From NCBI GenBank assembly GCA_030635865.1, contig DAOVYA010000102.1, positions 1 through 6,043 of the forward strand: a stretch of 6,043 nt of DNA, read 5' to 3'. The stretch is from Gammaproteobacteria bacterium. Lineage in GTDB: Bacteria; Pseudomonadota; Gammaproteobacteria; UBA9214. The translations under genes were made by a program, and so were the position numbers. Of the stretch, positions 1 to 5,875 are shown one piece after another. Each line of letters starts with the position of its first letter. Positions within the stretch are counted from its first letter, which is position 1. The notes below the pieces were generated by a model, which ran no database searches, was not told the DNA's origin, and saw only the letters and a program-made list of their open reading frames with translations.

Positions 1-470
1 AAAATGAGAATAAAGGGACATTAGTTGCGCCACAAAAGGTTTATCTCAAAGATGTATCATTTGAAGCGCCTAACTCCCCTGAAATTTTCAGGGAGGAATG
101 GAATCCATCAATATCTATGGAAGTTGAGAGTGCTTCAAAATACCTGGATAATGATTTTCACGAAGTCATACTCACTCTTACAGTTACTGTCAGCTTTGGA
201 GAAAAAGTGGCTTACCTGGCGGAAGTCCATCAAGGTGGTCTTTTTGTTTTAAAAGGCTTGAGCCCTCAGGATCTGGATAAAACACGGAATGTATATTGTA
301 TGAAATTTCTAGATGATTATGCAACATCTACGTTGTTGGATCTTGTTTCCAAAGGTGATTTTCCCCAGATTTTTCTGCCGCCCATGGAATTCGGCAAAAG
401 ATATCAACAACGCATGCTTGGAAAGGAAGCAGCTGAAGCAGCTGAAAAAACTAAAGAATCTGAAGCTTAA
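1..470 (+). CDS. secB: Protein-export chaperone SecB (5' end outside window)
   Basis: SecB is a cytoplasmic homotetrameric chaperone. It keeps preproteins unfolded and hands them to SecA at the Sec translocase. The first complete codon is at position 3, and 155 residues are visible up to the TAA at 468-470; a second in-frame TAA follows at once. By eye it aligns with E. coli SecB throughout: DVSFEAPNSP near the visible N-terminus (E. coli DISFEAPNAP), then VTVSFGEKVAYLAEVHQGG, then the FPQIFLPP segment near the end. About the first 5 to 10 residues are missing to the left. The ATG at 117 is internal, and the ATG at 4 is out of frame. The charged Glu/Lys/Ala tail includes a perfect 9-base tandem duplication (426-443). 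G+C is only about 39%, well below the next gene. gpsA follows after 70 bases on the same strand, a common gammaproteobacterial order. Confidence 0.96.
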   Translation, partial: NENKGTLVAPQKVYLKDVSFEAPNSPEIFREEWNPSISMEVESASKYLDNDFHEVILTLTVTVSFGEKVAYLAEVHQGGLFVLKGLSPQDLDKTRNVYCMKFLDDYATSTLLDLVSKGDFPQIFLPPMEFGKRYQQRMLGKEAAEAAEKTKESEA

Positions 471-510
471 TAACAAAAATCAGCGCGCCACAGCCTAAAA
501 ACCAATATCC

Positions 511-531
511 TCGATCAAAACAAATGATCGA
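511..531. repeat. 7-bp inverted repeat in the gpsA leader
   Basis: TCGATCA (511-517) and TGATCGA (525-531) are perfect inverse complements separated by a 7-base A-rich loop. The element ends 9 bases before the gpsA ATG. In RNA it would be a modest hairpin where an initiating ribosome sits; in DNA it could be a protein-binding dyad. No T-run follows, so it is not a typical terminator for secB. The structure is directly visible, but any function is a guess. Confidence 0.35.
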
Positions 532-540
532 CAATCAAGT

Positions 541-1554
541 ATGAACAGCACCTCCATAACCGTCCTTGGCGCCGGTTCCTGGGGTACAGCACTGGCCATC
601 AGGCTGGCTGCGAACAGTAAAACCTGCCTGTGGGGTCACGAAGCAGACTTCATGGCGACACTTGCCAAAGACCGTCAGAACAAACAGTTCCTTCCCGGTG
701 CCACGTTTCCCGACAAGCTGGGCATTGAAGCTGATCTGGCACGCGCCACTCATAAAAGCCGCGACCTGTTGCTGGCCGTGCCCAGTCATGCCTTTCGTGA
801 AGTACTGGAAAAAGCGGCACCCTCGTTCAGTGAAAACACACGTATTGCCTGGGCAACCAAGGGCCTTGAGCAGGGCACTGGCAAATTCATGGGAGATATC
901 CTGGATGAATTACTCGGCACCCGCTATCCGGCCGCCGTGATTTCAGGGCCGACCTTTGCCCAGGAGGTTGCAGCCGGTTTACCTACTGCGCTAACGGTCG
1001 CCTCAAACAACCCCACCTTTGCCAATGACCTGGCCAGTCGGCTGCACGGCGATATGATGCGCGCATATACCAGTGATGACATGGTGGGTGTCCAACTCGG
1101 TGGCACCGTCAAGAATGTACTGGCCATTGCCGCCGGGATTACCGACGGTCTGCAACTGGGCGCTAACAGCCGTGCTGCATTGGTGACGCGCGGACTGGCA
1201 GAAATCATCCGCCTTGGTGATGCCATGGGTGCAAGACGCGAAACTTTGATGGGCCTTGCCGGTGTCGGCGACCTCATCCTGACCTGTACCGACGACCTGT
1301 CGCGCAATCGTCGACTCGGATTGGCGCTGGGCAAGGGCACCCCTCTGGATATCGCGATAAAAGAAATTGGCCAGGTCGTGGAAGGTTTCAACACCGCCCG
1401 TGAAGTGGCTCAACTGGCCCGTAAGCACAAGGTTGATATGCCGATAGTCGAACAGGTCTACCGCATCCTGTATGAAAACCTGCCTCCAGATGAGGCCGTG
1501 CACAACCTGCTGGCGCGCGACATCAGGTCCGAATCCAGGGGAAGCCCTGATTGA
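541..1554 (+). CDS. gpsA: Glycerol-3-phosphate dehydrogenase [NAD(P)+], GpsA
   Basis: This cytosolic enzyme reduces dihydroxyacetone phosphate to sn-glycerol 3-phosphate with NAD(P)H, supplying the backbone for phospholipid synthesis. The product is 337 residues; E. coli GpsA is 339. The N-terminal Rossmann motif is GAGSWGTALA (residues 10-19). ATKGLE (105-110) holds a conserved Lys, and GPTFAQEVAAGLPT (136-149) is the family signature. GGTVKNVLAIAAG (187-199) contains the likely catalytic Lys191. GVGDLILTCTDDLSRNRR (241-258) and GQVVEGF (277-283) belong to the substrate-binding C-terminal domain. The ATG puts the Rossmann motif at the usual distance from the N-terminus, although no clear Shine-Dalgarno sequence precedes it. 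The gene follows secB by 70 bases and converges on trmL, with 28 bases between the two stop codons. Nothing suggests damage. Confidence 0.98.
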   Translation: MNSTSITVLGAGSWGTALAIRLAANSKTCLWGHEADFMATLAKDRQNKQFLPGATFPDKLGIEADLARATHKSRDLLLAVPSHAFREVLEKAAPSFSENTRIAWATKGLEQGTGKFMGDILDELLGTRYPAAVISGPTFAQEVAAGLPTALTVASNNPTFANDLASRLHGDMMRAYTSDDMVGVQLGGTVKNVLAIAAGITDGLQLGANSRAALVTRGLAEIIRLGDAMGARRETLMGLAGVGDLILTCTDDLSRNRRLGLALGKGTPLDIAIKEIGQVVEGFNTAREVAQLARKHKVDMPIVEQVYRILYENLPPDEAVHNLLARDIRSESRGSPD

Positions 1555-1571
1555 TTCAGGGACGGTGTCCC
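1545..1571. terminator. Possible hairpin region between convergent gpsA and trmL
   Basis: Two overlapping perfect inverted repeats sit at the gpsA 3' end. CCCTGA/TCAGGG (1545-1550 and 1556-1561, 5-base loop) spans the gpsA stop codon. GGGAC/GTCCC (1559-1563 and 1567-1571, 3-base loop) follows. They share bases 1559-1561, so only one can form at a time. The second lies 11 bases past the trmL stop on the other strand. Neither is followed by a U-tract on either strand, so intrinsic termination is uncertain. Confidence 0.3.
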
Positions 1572-1582
1572 GGAGCCCAAAA

Positions 1583-2065
1583 TCACCCGGAATTAAACAA
1601 AGGTTCCCAGGGTTTGAAACCATGCTGCCGCCAGGCCTCATAAACAAGCACAGCGGCCGTATTCGACAGATTCAGACTGCGGCTGTTGCCGGCCATCGGC
1701 AGGCGCAACACAGCATCCGGGCCAAGGTTTTCCAGCACCTCTGACGGCAAGCCTCGTGTTTCCGGGCCAAACAGGCAGGCATCACCCGGCTGGTAACTGA
1801 CGTCTGAATAGGTACGAACGCCCCGGGTCGAGATGCCCCACAGTCGTAACGGCTTAACCGTTTCCTGGAAATCCTGCAGCGAAGCATGCTCCCTGATGCT
1901 CGCAAACTCCCGGTAATCGAGGCCGGCTCGGCGCAGCTTGCGATCATCGATTTCAAAACCCAGGGGATGAATCAAGTGCAGGGCACTGCCGGTATTTGCA
2001 CAAAGGCGTATGATATTGCCGGTGTTCGGTGGTATCTCGGGCTGGTAAAGAACAACATGAAACAT
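1583..2065 (-). CDS. trmL: tRNA (cytidine(34)-2'-O)-methyltransferase TrmL
   Basis: TrmL is a small SPOUT-fold methyltransferase. It uses S-adenosylmethionine to 2'-O-methylate the wobble nucleotide 34 of certain tRNA-Leu isoacceptors in the cytoplasm. The product has 160 residues; the E. coli enzyme is about 157. Family motifs in order: [18 protein letters not shown] (residues 9-26), LRRAGLDY (44-51), FGPETRGLP (99-107), and the C-terminal knot RLPM (121-124) with [20 protein letters not shown] (128-147). I chose the ATG at 2065 because [16 protein letters not shown] matches the E. coli N-terminus ([16 protein letters not shown]). The frame stays open upstream to 2323, but that part is antisense to pyrD and has no family match. 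AGAGG (minus strand, 2081-2077) is a possible, slightly distant ribosome binding site. The start codon is 16 bases from that of the divergent pyrD. Confidence 0.96.
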   Translation of the reverse strand: MFHVVLYQPEIPPNTGNIIRLCANTGSALHLIHPLGFEIDDRKLRRAGLDYREFASIREHASLQDFQETVKPLRLWGISTRGVRTYSDVSYQPGDACLFGPETRGLPSEVLENLGPDAVLRLPMAGNSRSLNLSNTAAVLVYEAWRQHGFKPWEPLFNSG

Positions 2066-2071
2066 TTGGAT

Positions 2072-2076
2072 AAGGA
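2072..2076 (+). promoter_or_regulatory. Ribosome binding site of pyrD (fixes a GTG start)
   Basis: AAGGA lies 5 bases before the GTG at 2082. An in-frame TGA at 2058-2060 and the lack of an ATG between them leave this GTG as the natural start. The site directly abuts the candidate trmL ribosome binding site, AGAGG on the other strand (2081-2077). Confidence 0.7.
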
Positions 2077-2081
2077 CCTCT

Positions 2082-3062
2082 GTGACTGCATTAACGGACG
2101 CTGACCGGAAAAAACTTGCCGTGGACTTTTGCGGCCTGTCACTTGCCACACCATTGGTACTGCTGTCCGGTTGCGTTGGATTCGGGGAAGAATATACACG
2201 GGTGGAAGGCTTTTCCAACCGTGATGTCGGTGCAGTTTGCCTGAAGGGGACCACGCTGGAGCCTCGACTCGGCAACCCGGCGCACCGGGTTGCGGAAACC
2301 CCGGCCGGCATGCTGAATGCCATTGGCCTGCAAAACCCGGGGGCGGATCATGTCGTCAATAAAATTCTCCCGGCACTCGATTTTTCAGAGACGCGTTTCA
2401 TCGCCAACGTATCCGGTTCAACGGTCGAGGAATACATCGAGGTAACAAGACGTTTCGATGATTCACCGATCGATGCGATTGAAATCAACATCTCCTGCCC
2501 GAACGTCAAGGAAGGCGGCGTGGCCTTTGGCAACGATCCGGATATGTCGGCGCAGGTTGTGGCAGCCTGCAGGGCCGTTACCAAAAAACCCCTAATCACC
2601 AAGCTGTCCCCCAACCAGACCGACATTGCCGGGAATGCGCGCCGCTGTATCGAGGCCGGCAGCGACGCTTTTGCCGTTATCAATACTTTAATGGGCATGG
2701 CCATCGATACCGGGACACGCGCGCCGGTAATCGGTAATAACCAGGGTGGCCTGTCGGGTCCGGCCATCAAGCCAATTGCCTTGCTGATGGTGCACAAGGT
2801 CTACCAGGTCTGCAAAACCCACAATATCCCGATCATTGGCCAGGGCGGTGTGACCACGGCTAATGATGCCCTTGAGTTCCTCATCGCCGGTGCCTCCGCA
2901 GTCGGCATCGGAACCGCTCTGTTCTATGACCCGCTGGTCTGCAAGACCATCAACCGGGGCATCCTGGACTACCTGCGGCAACACGACATAGCCCACGTCA
3001 GCCAGCTGACCGGAAGCCTGATACTACACGGCCAAGGCACACCCGGCTGCAGCGCCGGCTGA
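2082..3062 (+). CDS. pyrD: Dihydroorotate dehydrogenase, class 1B (PyrD catalytic subunit)
   Basis: This FMN enzyme oxidises dihydroorotate to orotate in pyrimidine synthesis. The product has 326 residues; Lactococcus lactis PyrDB is about 311 and aligns closely by eye. [10 protein letters not shown] (residues 29-38), CLKGTT (53-58, with the flavin-contacting Lys55), [12 protein letters not shown] (76-87), [11 protein letters not shown] (136-146), TKLSPN (173-178), INTLMG (200-205), [10 protein letters not shown] (222-231) and GQGGV (253-257) are all present. Cys139 is the catalytic base; class 2 membrane enzymes use Ser, so this is class 1, and the overall match points to 1B. No membrane-targeting N-terminus is seen, so it is probably cytosolic. 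Class 1B enzymes normally pair with PyrK, an iron-sulfur/FAD subunit that passes electrons to NAD+, but no pyrK is in this window. The start is GTG. The C-terminus (about residue 305 on) is somewhat longer than in L. lactis. Confidence 0.95.
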   Translation: MTALTDADRKKLAVDFCGLSLATPLVLLSGCVGFGEEYTRVEGFSNRDVGAVCLKGTTLEPRLGNPAHRVAETPAGMLNAIGLQNPGADHVVNKILPALDFSETRFIANVSGSTVEEYIEVTRRFDDSPIDAIEINISCPNVKEGGVAFGNDPDMSAQVVAACRAVTKKPLITKLSPNQTDIAGNARRCIEAGSDAFAVINTLMGMAIDTGTRAPVIGNNQGGLSGPAIKPIALLMVHKVYQVCKTHNIPIIGQGGVTTANDALEFLIAGASAVGIGTALFYDPLVCKTINRGILDYLRQHDIAHVSQLTGSLILHGQGTPGCSAG

Positions 3063-3229
3063 TACCAGACTCCGTCACACTGTCGAAGCTGCGCCACCTC
3101 CCGGGATACTGGTGAGAAATGCAGCCTGTTATTCGCAGGGCGTATGAAGCACGGCACAGAAAGTGCTGTCCATTCGCAATCGATCAGGAAAGGTGTGTTA
3201 CGAGTGCAGCTCGCTGCTCATCTGCTGCT
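3063..3229. other. Intergenic stretch between convergent pyrD and ntrC
   Basis: This 167-base stretch separates two stop codons. I see no convincing gene in it. A weak hairpin, ACGGCAC/GTGCTGT (3151-3157 and 3163-3169, one G-U pair, 5-base loop), lacks a T-run. The heptamer ATTCGCA occurs twice (3131-3137 and 3172-3178). Neither is enough to call a terminator or a regulatory site. Confidence 0.5.
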
Positions 3230-4633
3230 CTACAAATCCAGTTCTTTCAGCTTGCGAGTCAGGGTATTACGTCCCCAACCAAGCAGCCGGGCCGCATCCT
3301 GGCGACGACCACTGGTGTGCTGCAATGCTGCATCGATCAGGATACGCTCGAATGCCGGCAGCGCTTCGCCCAGCAAGGGCGTTTTTCCAGCGGCCAGTTG
3401 CAGGACCGCCCATTGCCGCAACAAGGACTGCCAGTCCGCTTCGGTGGCCCCGGAACCCACGCCGGATTCATGCAAATCATCGGGTAAATCATCAATTCGA
3501 ATTACCTGGCCAGGCGCCATGACGGTCAACCAGCGACACAGGTTCTCCAGCTGACGTACATTGCCGGGCCATGTCAGCCCGCAGAGGAAATTTTCGACAT
3601 CGGGTGTCACCATCTTTGTCTCAACTTCGAGCTCTTGCGCCGCCGCTTCCAGAAAGTGCTTCATCAACAATGGAATATCATCGATACGCTCACGCAGCGA
3701 TGGAATCTTTATGCGTATGACATTCAGGCGATGAAACAGGTCTTCACGAAATTTCCCGTCACGCACCCGTTGCTCCAGGTCCTGGTGGGTCGCCGCGATA
3801 ATGCGTACATCGACCAGCTTCGAGGTATGTGCACCAACCGGATAAAACTCACCATCCGCCAGCACCCGCAGTAAACGGGTCTGTAGTTCAGCCGGCATAT
3901 CACCAATTTCATCGAGCATTAGTGTTCCACCATTTGCCTGTTCAAAACGCCCCGAGCGACTGCTCTGCGCGCCGGTAAATGCACCACGTTCATGGCCAAA
4001 CAATTCGGATTCCAGTAAATCGCGCGGAATGGCCGCCATATTGAGCGCAACAAACGGTTTGTCCGCACGCCCGCTGTGTCGGTGTAGCGCCAGCGCAACC
4101 AACTCCTTGCCGGTGCCCGATTCGCCATTAATCAATACCGTGGCATTGGAATTCGACAGGCGGCCAATAGCCCGAAACACTTCCTGCATGGCTGGTGACT
4201 TACCAATAATTTCCGGTACCGCCTGCGCGGCTTCAACCGGACCGGCTCCAGATGGCTGTTCCACACGTACATCCAGCGCACGATTCACCAGTGCGACGGC
4301 CGTATCAATATCAAACGGTTTGGGAAGATATTCAAATGCACCGCCCTTGTAGGCAGATACAGCGCTATCGAGGTCCGAGTGTGCTGTCATGATAATGACG
4401 GGCAACTCCGGGAGCAGCTGATTAATACGCTCAAGTAATTCCAGACCATCCATACCGGGCATACGGATGTCGGTAACAACCACTGCTGGTTCTTCCTTGC
4501 TGATGGCTTCCAGTGCACTGTCAGCCGATGCATAACTGACAACCTGCAGACCTGCTTTTTCCAGGGCTTTTTCAAGTACAAAACGTATTGAGCGGTCGTC
4601 ATCGATGACGCAGATTTTGTTGCTATGACTCAT
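3230..4633 (-). CDS. ntrC: Nitrogen regulation response regulator NtrC (NR(I))
   Basis: NtrC is the phosphorylation-activated enhancer-binding protein that drives sigma-54 promoters of nitrogen-assimilation genes. The product is 467 residues (469 in E. coli) with all three domains. The receiver (about 5-120) has acidic residues 11-13, phospho-acceptor Asp55, Thr83 and Lys105. The AAA+ domain (about 140-375) has Walker A GESGTGKE (170-177), the sigma-54-contacting GAFTGA loop (217-222), Walker B LMLDEIG (238-244), Arg302 in FHRLN and WPGNVRQLEN (355-364). A Fis-type helix-turn-helix lies at about 442-465 (GRRQDAARLLGWGRNTLTRK). Every residue needed for activation appears intact. The ATG overlaps the ntrB stop as ATGA (4 bases), so the two are translationally coupled in one operon. 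A GAAGG sequence just before the ATG may assist initiation. The stop codon is TAG. Confidence 0.98.
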   Translation of the reverse strand: MSHSNKICVIDDDRSIRFVLEKALEKAGLQVVSYASADSALEAISKEEPAVVVTDIRMPGMDGLELLERINQLLPELPVIIMTAHSDLDSAVSAYKGGAFEYLPKPFDIDTAVALVNRALDVRVEQPSGAGPVEAAQAVPEIIGKSPAMQEVFRAIGRLSNSNATVLINGESGTGKELVALALHRHSGRADKPFVALNMAAIPRDLLESELFGHERGAFTGAQSSRSGRFEQANGGTLMLDEIGDMPAELQTRLLRVLADGEFYPVGAHTSKLVDVRIIAATHQDLEQRVRDGKFREDLFHRLNVIRIKIPSLRERIDDIPLLMKHFLEAAAQELEVETKMVTPDVENFLCGLTWPGNVRQLENLCRWLTVMAPGQVIRIDDLPDDLHESGVGSGATEADWQSLLRQWAVLQLAAGKTPLLGEALPAFERILIDAALQHTSGRRQDAARLLGWGRNTLTRKLKELDL

Positions 4634-5691
4634 GCCTTCACATCCAGTGGTAATAATATCGTGAATACGGTTTCACCCGGTTGACTGCTGCATTCAATCA
4701 GGCCATGGTGACGACTGATCAATGCCTGTGCAATGGAAAGGCCCAGCCCGGCACCATCACTGCGTCCGGTAATCATCGGATAGAAAACCTGTTTCTGCAG
4801 AACCGGATCAATACCAGGGCCGTTATCGATCACCTCTATACACATAACCAGGCGATACCTGCGTGAACCAATATTAAAGTTACGCTGTACCCGGGTACGC
4901 AGCCTGATCGTACCTGTGCCTTTTAATGCCTGTGCGGCATTCCGCACAATATTGAGAAGTGCCTGTATCAACAAATCCGGGTCGGCTTGCAGTCCCGGCA
5001 GGCTCGGGTCGTAATCCTGGTCGATCGTCAAACTGTCGCCTGATTCGACCAGCACCAGCTCACGCACATGTTCCAGCACTTCGTGAACATTTACAGCTTG
5101 TAATTGTGGTACGGTATTCGGACCGAGCATGCGGTCCATCAAGGCCTGCATACGGTCCGCCTCACTGATAATAATCTGCGTGTATTCCTTCAGCGGTTCG
5201 TCATTGATTTCGCGCTCCAGCAATTGTGCCGCGCCACGCAGTCCGCCGAGCGGGTTTTTGATTTCATGGGCCAGCCCGCGCACCAATGCATGGGTGGCCT
5301 GTTGCTGATTGATTAGATGTTCCTCCTGCTCAATACGCAGGTGATGGTCTATCTGGTGCAGTTCCACCAGTACACTGCCAACAACCCCGGCATCACTGAT
5401 CGGAGTAAACGTGCCATTCACCCGCAGGTCACTTGCACCGGGCAACTCGAGCAGGCAACTGCGCTGAATCACGACCTGTTCCGAGGTAATGGCAGCGGCC
5501 AGCAGCTCAACCATCACTTCAGAATTTGCAAGCAACTCATGTACTGACTGCCCGCACAGGTGGCGTGAACTGTGAGCAAACAACATTTCACCGGCACTAT
5601 TGATAAAAACCAGCTGCAGCTGTGTATTGAAAACCAGCACCGCCGTACTCAGGTGCTCGACTATTTGCTCGGCGAACTTCTCGGAATGCAC
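4630..5691 (-). CDS. ntrB: Nitrogen regulation sensor histidine kinase/phosphatase NtrB (NR(II))
   Basis: NtrB is a soluble kinase/phosphatase that sets NtrC phosphorylation according to PII protein. With the chosen start it has 353 residues (349 in E. coli). A PAS domain (about 4-115) precedes the H-box VRGLAHEIKNPLGG (137-150, phospho-acceptor His142). The HATPase domain holds the N-box LLNIVRNAAQAL (246-257), DNGPGI (289-294), FYPM (303-306) and GAGLGLSIA (313-321). I prefer the GTG at 5691. GGAG lies 5 bases before it, its N-terminal length matches the E. coli and Pseudomonas proteins, and a sigma-54 promoter predicts transcription from about 5708. An ATG at 5706 (358 residues) is the alternative, but it lacks a ribosome binding site and would leave a leader of only about 2 bases. 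ntrC follows with a 4-base overlap. glnA, often the upstream neighbour, is not in the window. Confidence 0.95.
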   Translation of the reverse strand: MHSEKFAEQIVEHLSTAVLVFNTQLQLVFINSAGEMLFAHSSRHLCGQSVHELLANSEVMVELLAAAITSEQVVIQRSCLLELPGASDLRVNGTFTPISDAGVVGSVLVELHQIDHHLRIEQEEHLINQQQATHALVRGLAHEIKNPLGGLRGAAQLLEREINDEPLKEYTQIIISEADRMQALMDRMLGPNTVPQLQAVNVHEVLEHVRELVLVESGDSLTIDQDYDPSLPGLQADPDLLIQALLNIVRNAAQALKGTGTIRLRTRVQRNFNIGSRRYRLVMCIEVIDNGPGIDPVLQKQVFYPMITGRSDGAGLGLSIAQALISRHHGLIECSSQPGETVFTILLPLDVKA

Positions 5692-5696
5692 GTGAG

Positions 5697-5700
5697 CTCC
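5697..5700 (-). promoter_or_regulatory. Ribosome binding site favouring the GTG start of ntrB
   Basis: GGAG on the minus strand is followed by CTCAC and then GTG (5691-5689), an ideal 5-base spacing. The competing ATG at 5706 is preceded by an AT-rich run with no purine-rich motif. Confidence 0.55.
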
Positions 5701-5718
5701 AGACATAAATATTAGTAC

Positions 5719-5734
5719 TGCAAGAACCAAACCA
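5719..5734 (-). promoter_or_regulatory. Sigma-54 (-24/-12) promoter of ntrBC
   Basis: The minus strand reads TGGTTTGGTTCTTGCA, against the known consensus TGGCACG-N4-TTGCA. The -24 GG and -12 GC are separated by exactly 10 bases, and the -12 half TTGCA is perfect. The CACG part of the -24 half is poor (TTTG). It predicts a transcript start near 5708, giving a leader of about 17 bases to the GTG at 5691. The matching NtrC dyad at 5853-5869 supports it. Confidence 0.6.
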
Positions 5735-5784
5735 GAATCCAGATGGCCAGCACCTGGCACCCGGAAAATAAGCTTATCCTGTGA

Positions 5785-5797
5785 TATCAATCAGATA
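5785..5797 (+). promoter_or_regulatory. IHF-like site between enhancer and sigma-54 promoter
   Basis: TATCAATCAGATA fits the IHF consensus WATCAA-N4-TTR at 8 of 9 defined positions; the first T of TTR is A. It lies about 83 bases upstream of the predicted ntrB transcript start, between the NtrC site and the -24 element, where IHF bends DNA in many sigma-54 promoters. It falls inside a nested dyad (CTTATC/GATAAG at 5773-5799 around TGATATCA at 5782-5789), so another protein could be the real partner. Confidence 0.35.
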
Positions 5798-5852
5798 AGA
5801 ACGCGCTACAACTTCATGGCCGGGGCCGGCGCCAGCGTGGGCATACCCATTA

Positions 5853-5869
5853 TGCACCAATCTGGTGCG
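5853..5869. promoter_or_regulatory. NtrC binding site (enhancer-type dyad)
   Basis: TGCACCAATCTGGTGCG contains GCACC-N5-GGTGC, the established NtrC dyad, with arms matching over six bases (GCACCA/TGGTGC, 5854-5859 and 5863-5868). Its centre is about 153 bases upstream of the predicted ntrB transcript start, a normal enhancer distance. It begins 7 bases beyond the stop codon of the right-edge gene. As RNA the same dyad would be a 6-bp hairpin and might double as a weak terminator, but no U-tract follows. Confidence 0.65.
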
Positions 5870-5875
5870 ATGATG

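Noticed and set aside
924..1647. Long minus-strand open frames opposite gpsA.
   Set aside because: Shadows of a high-G+C gene; the translations are low-complexity or unfamiliar, and gpsA is certain.
1985..2013. Sigma-70 promoter for pyrD inside trmL, with TATGAT at 2008 as the -10.
   Set aside because: The -10 is good, but no acceptable -35 hexamer is at a suitable spacing, so I did not call it.
2066..2323. Upstream extension of the trmL frame to 2323.
   Set aside because: It is antisense to the conserved N-terminal part of PyrD and has no resemblance to TrmL, which matches from the ATG at 2065.
3151..3169. Hairpin ACGGCAC/GTGCTGT as a terminator.
   Set aside because: It includes a G-U pair and no U-tract on either strand, and lies far from both stop codons.
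3119..3554. Plus-strand open frames beginning in the pyrD-ntrC gap and running into ntrC antisense.
   Set aside because: Most of their length is opposite the conserved C-terminal part of NtrC, and the translations look Cys/Ser/Arg-rich as shadow frames do.
5692..5790. N-terminal extension of ntrB from a TTG at 5790, including a short hydrophobic run.
   Set aside because: No ribosome binding site, not present in known NtrB proteins, and it would span the sigma-54 promoter. The hydrophobic stretch is too short for a clear membrane segment.
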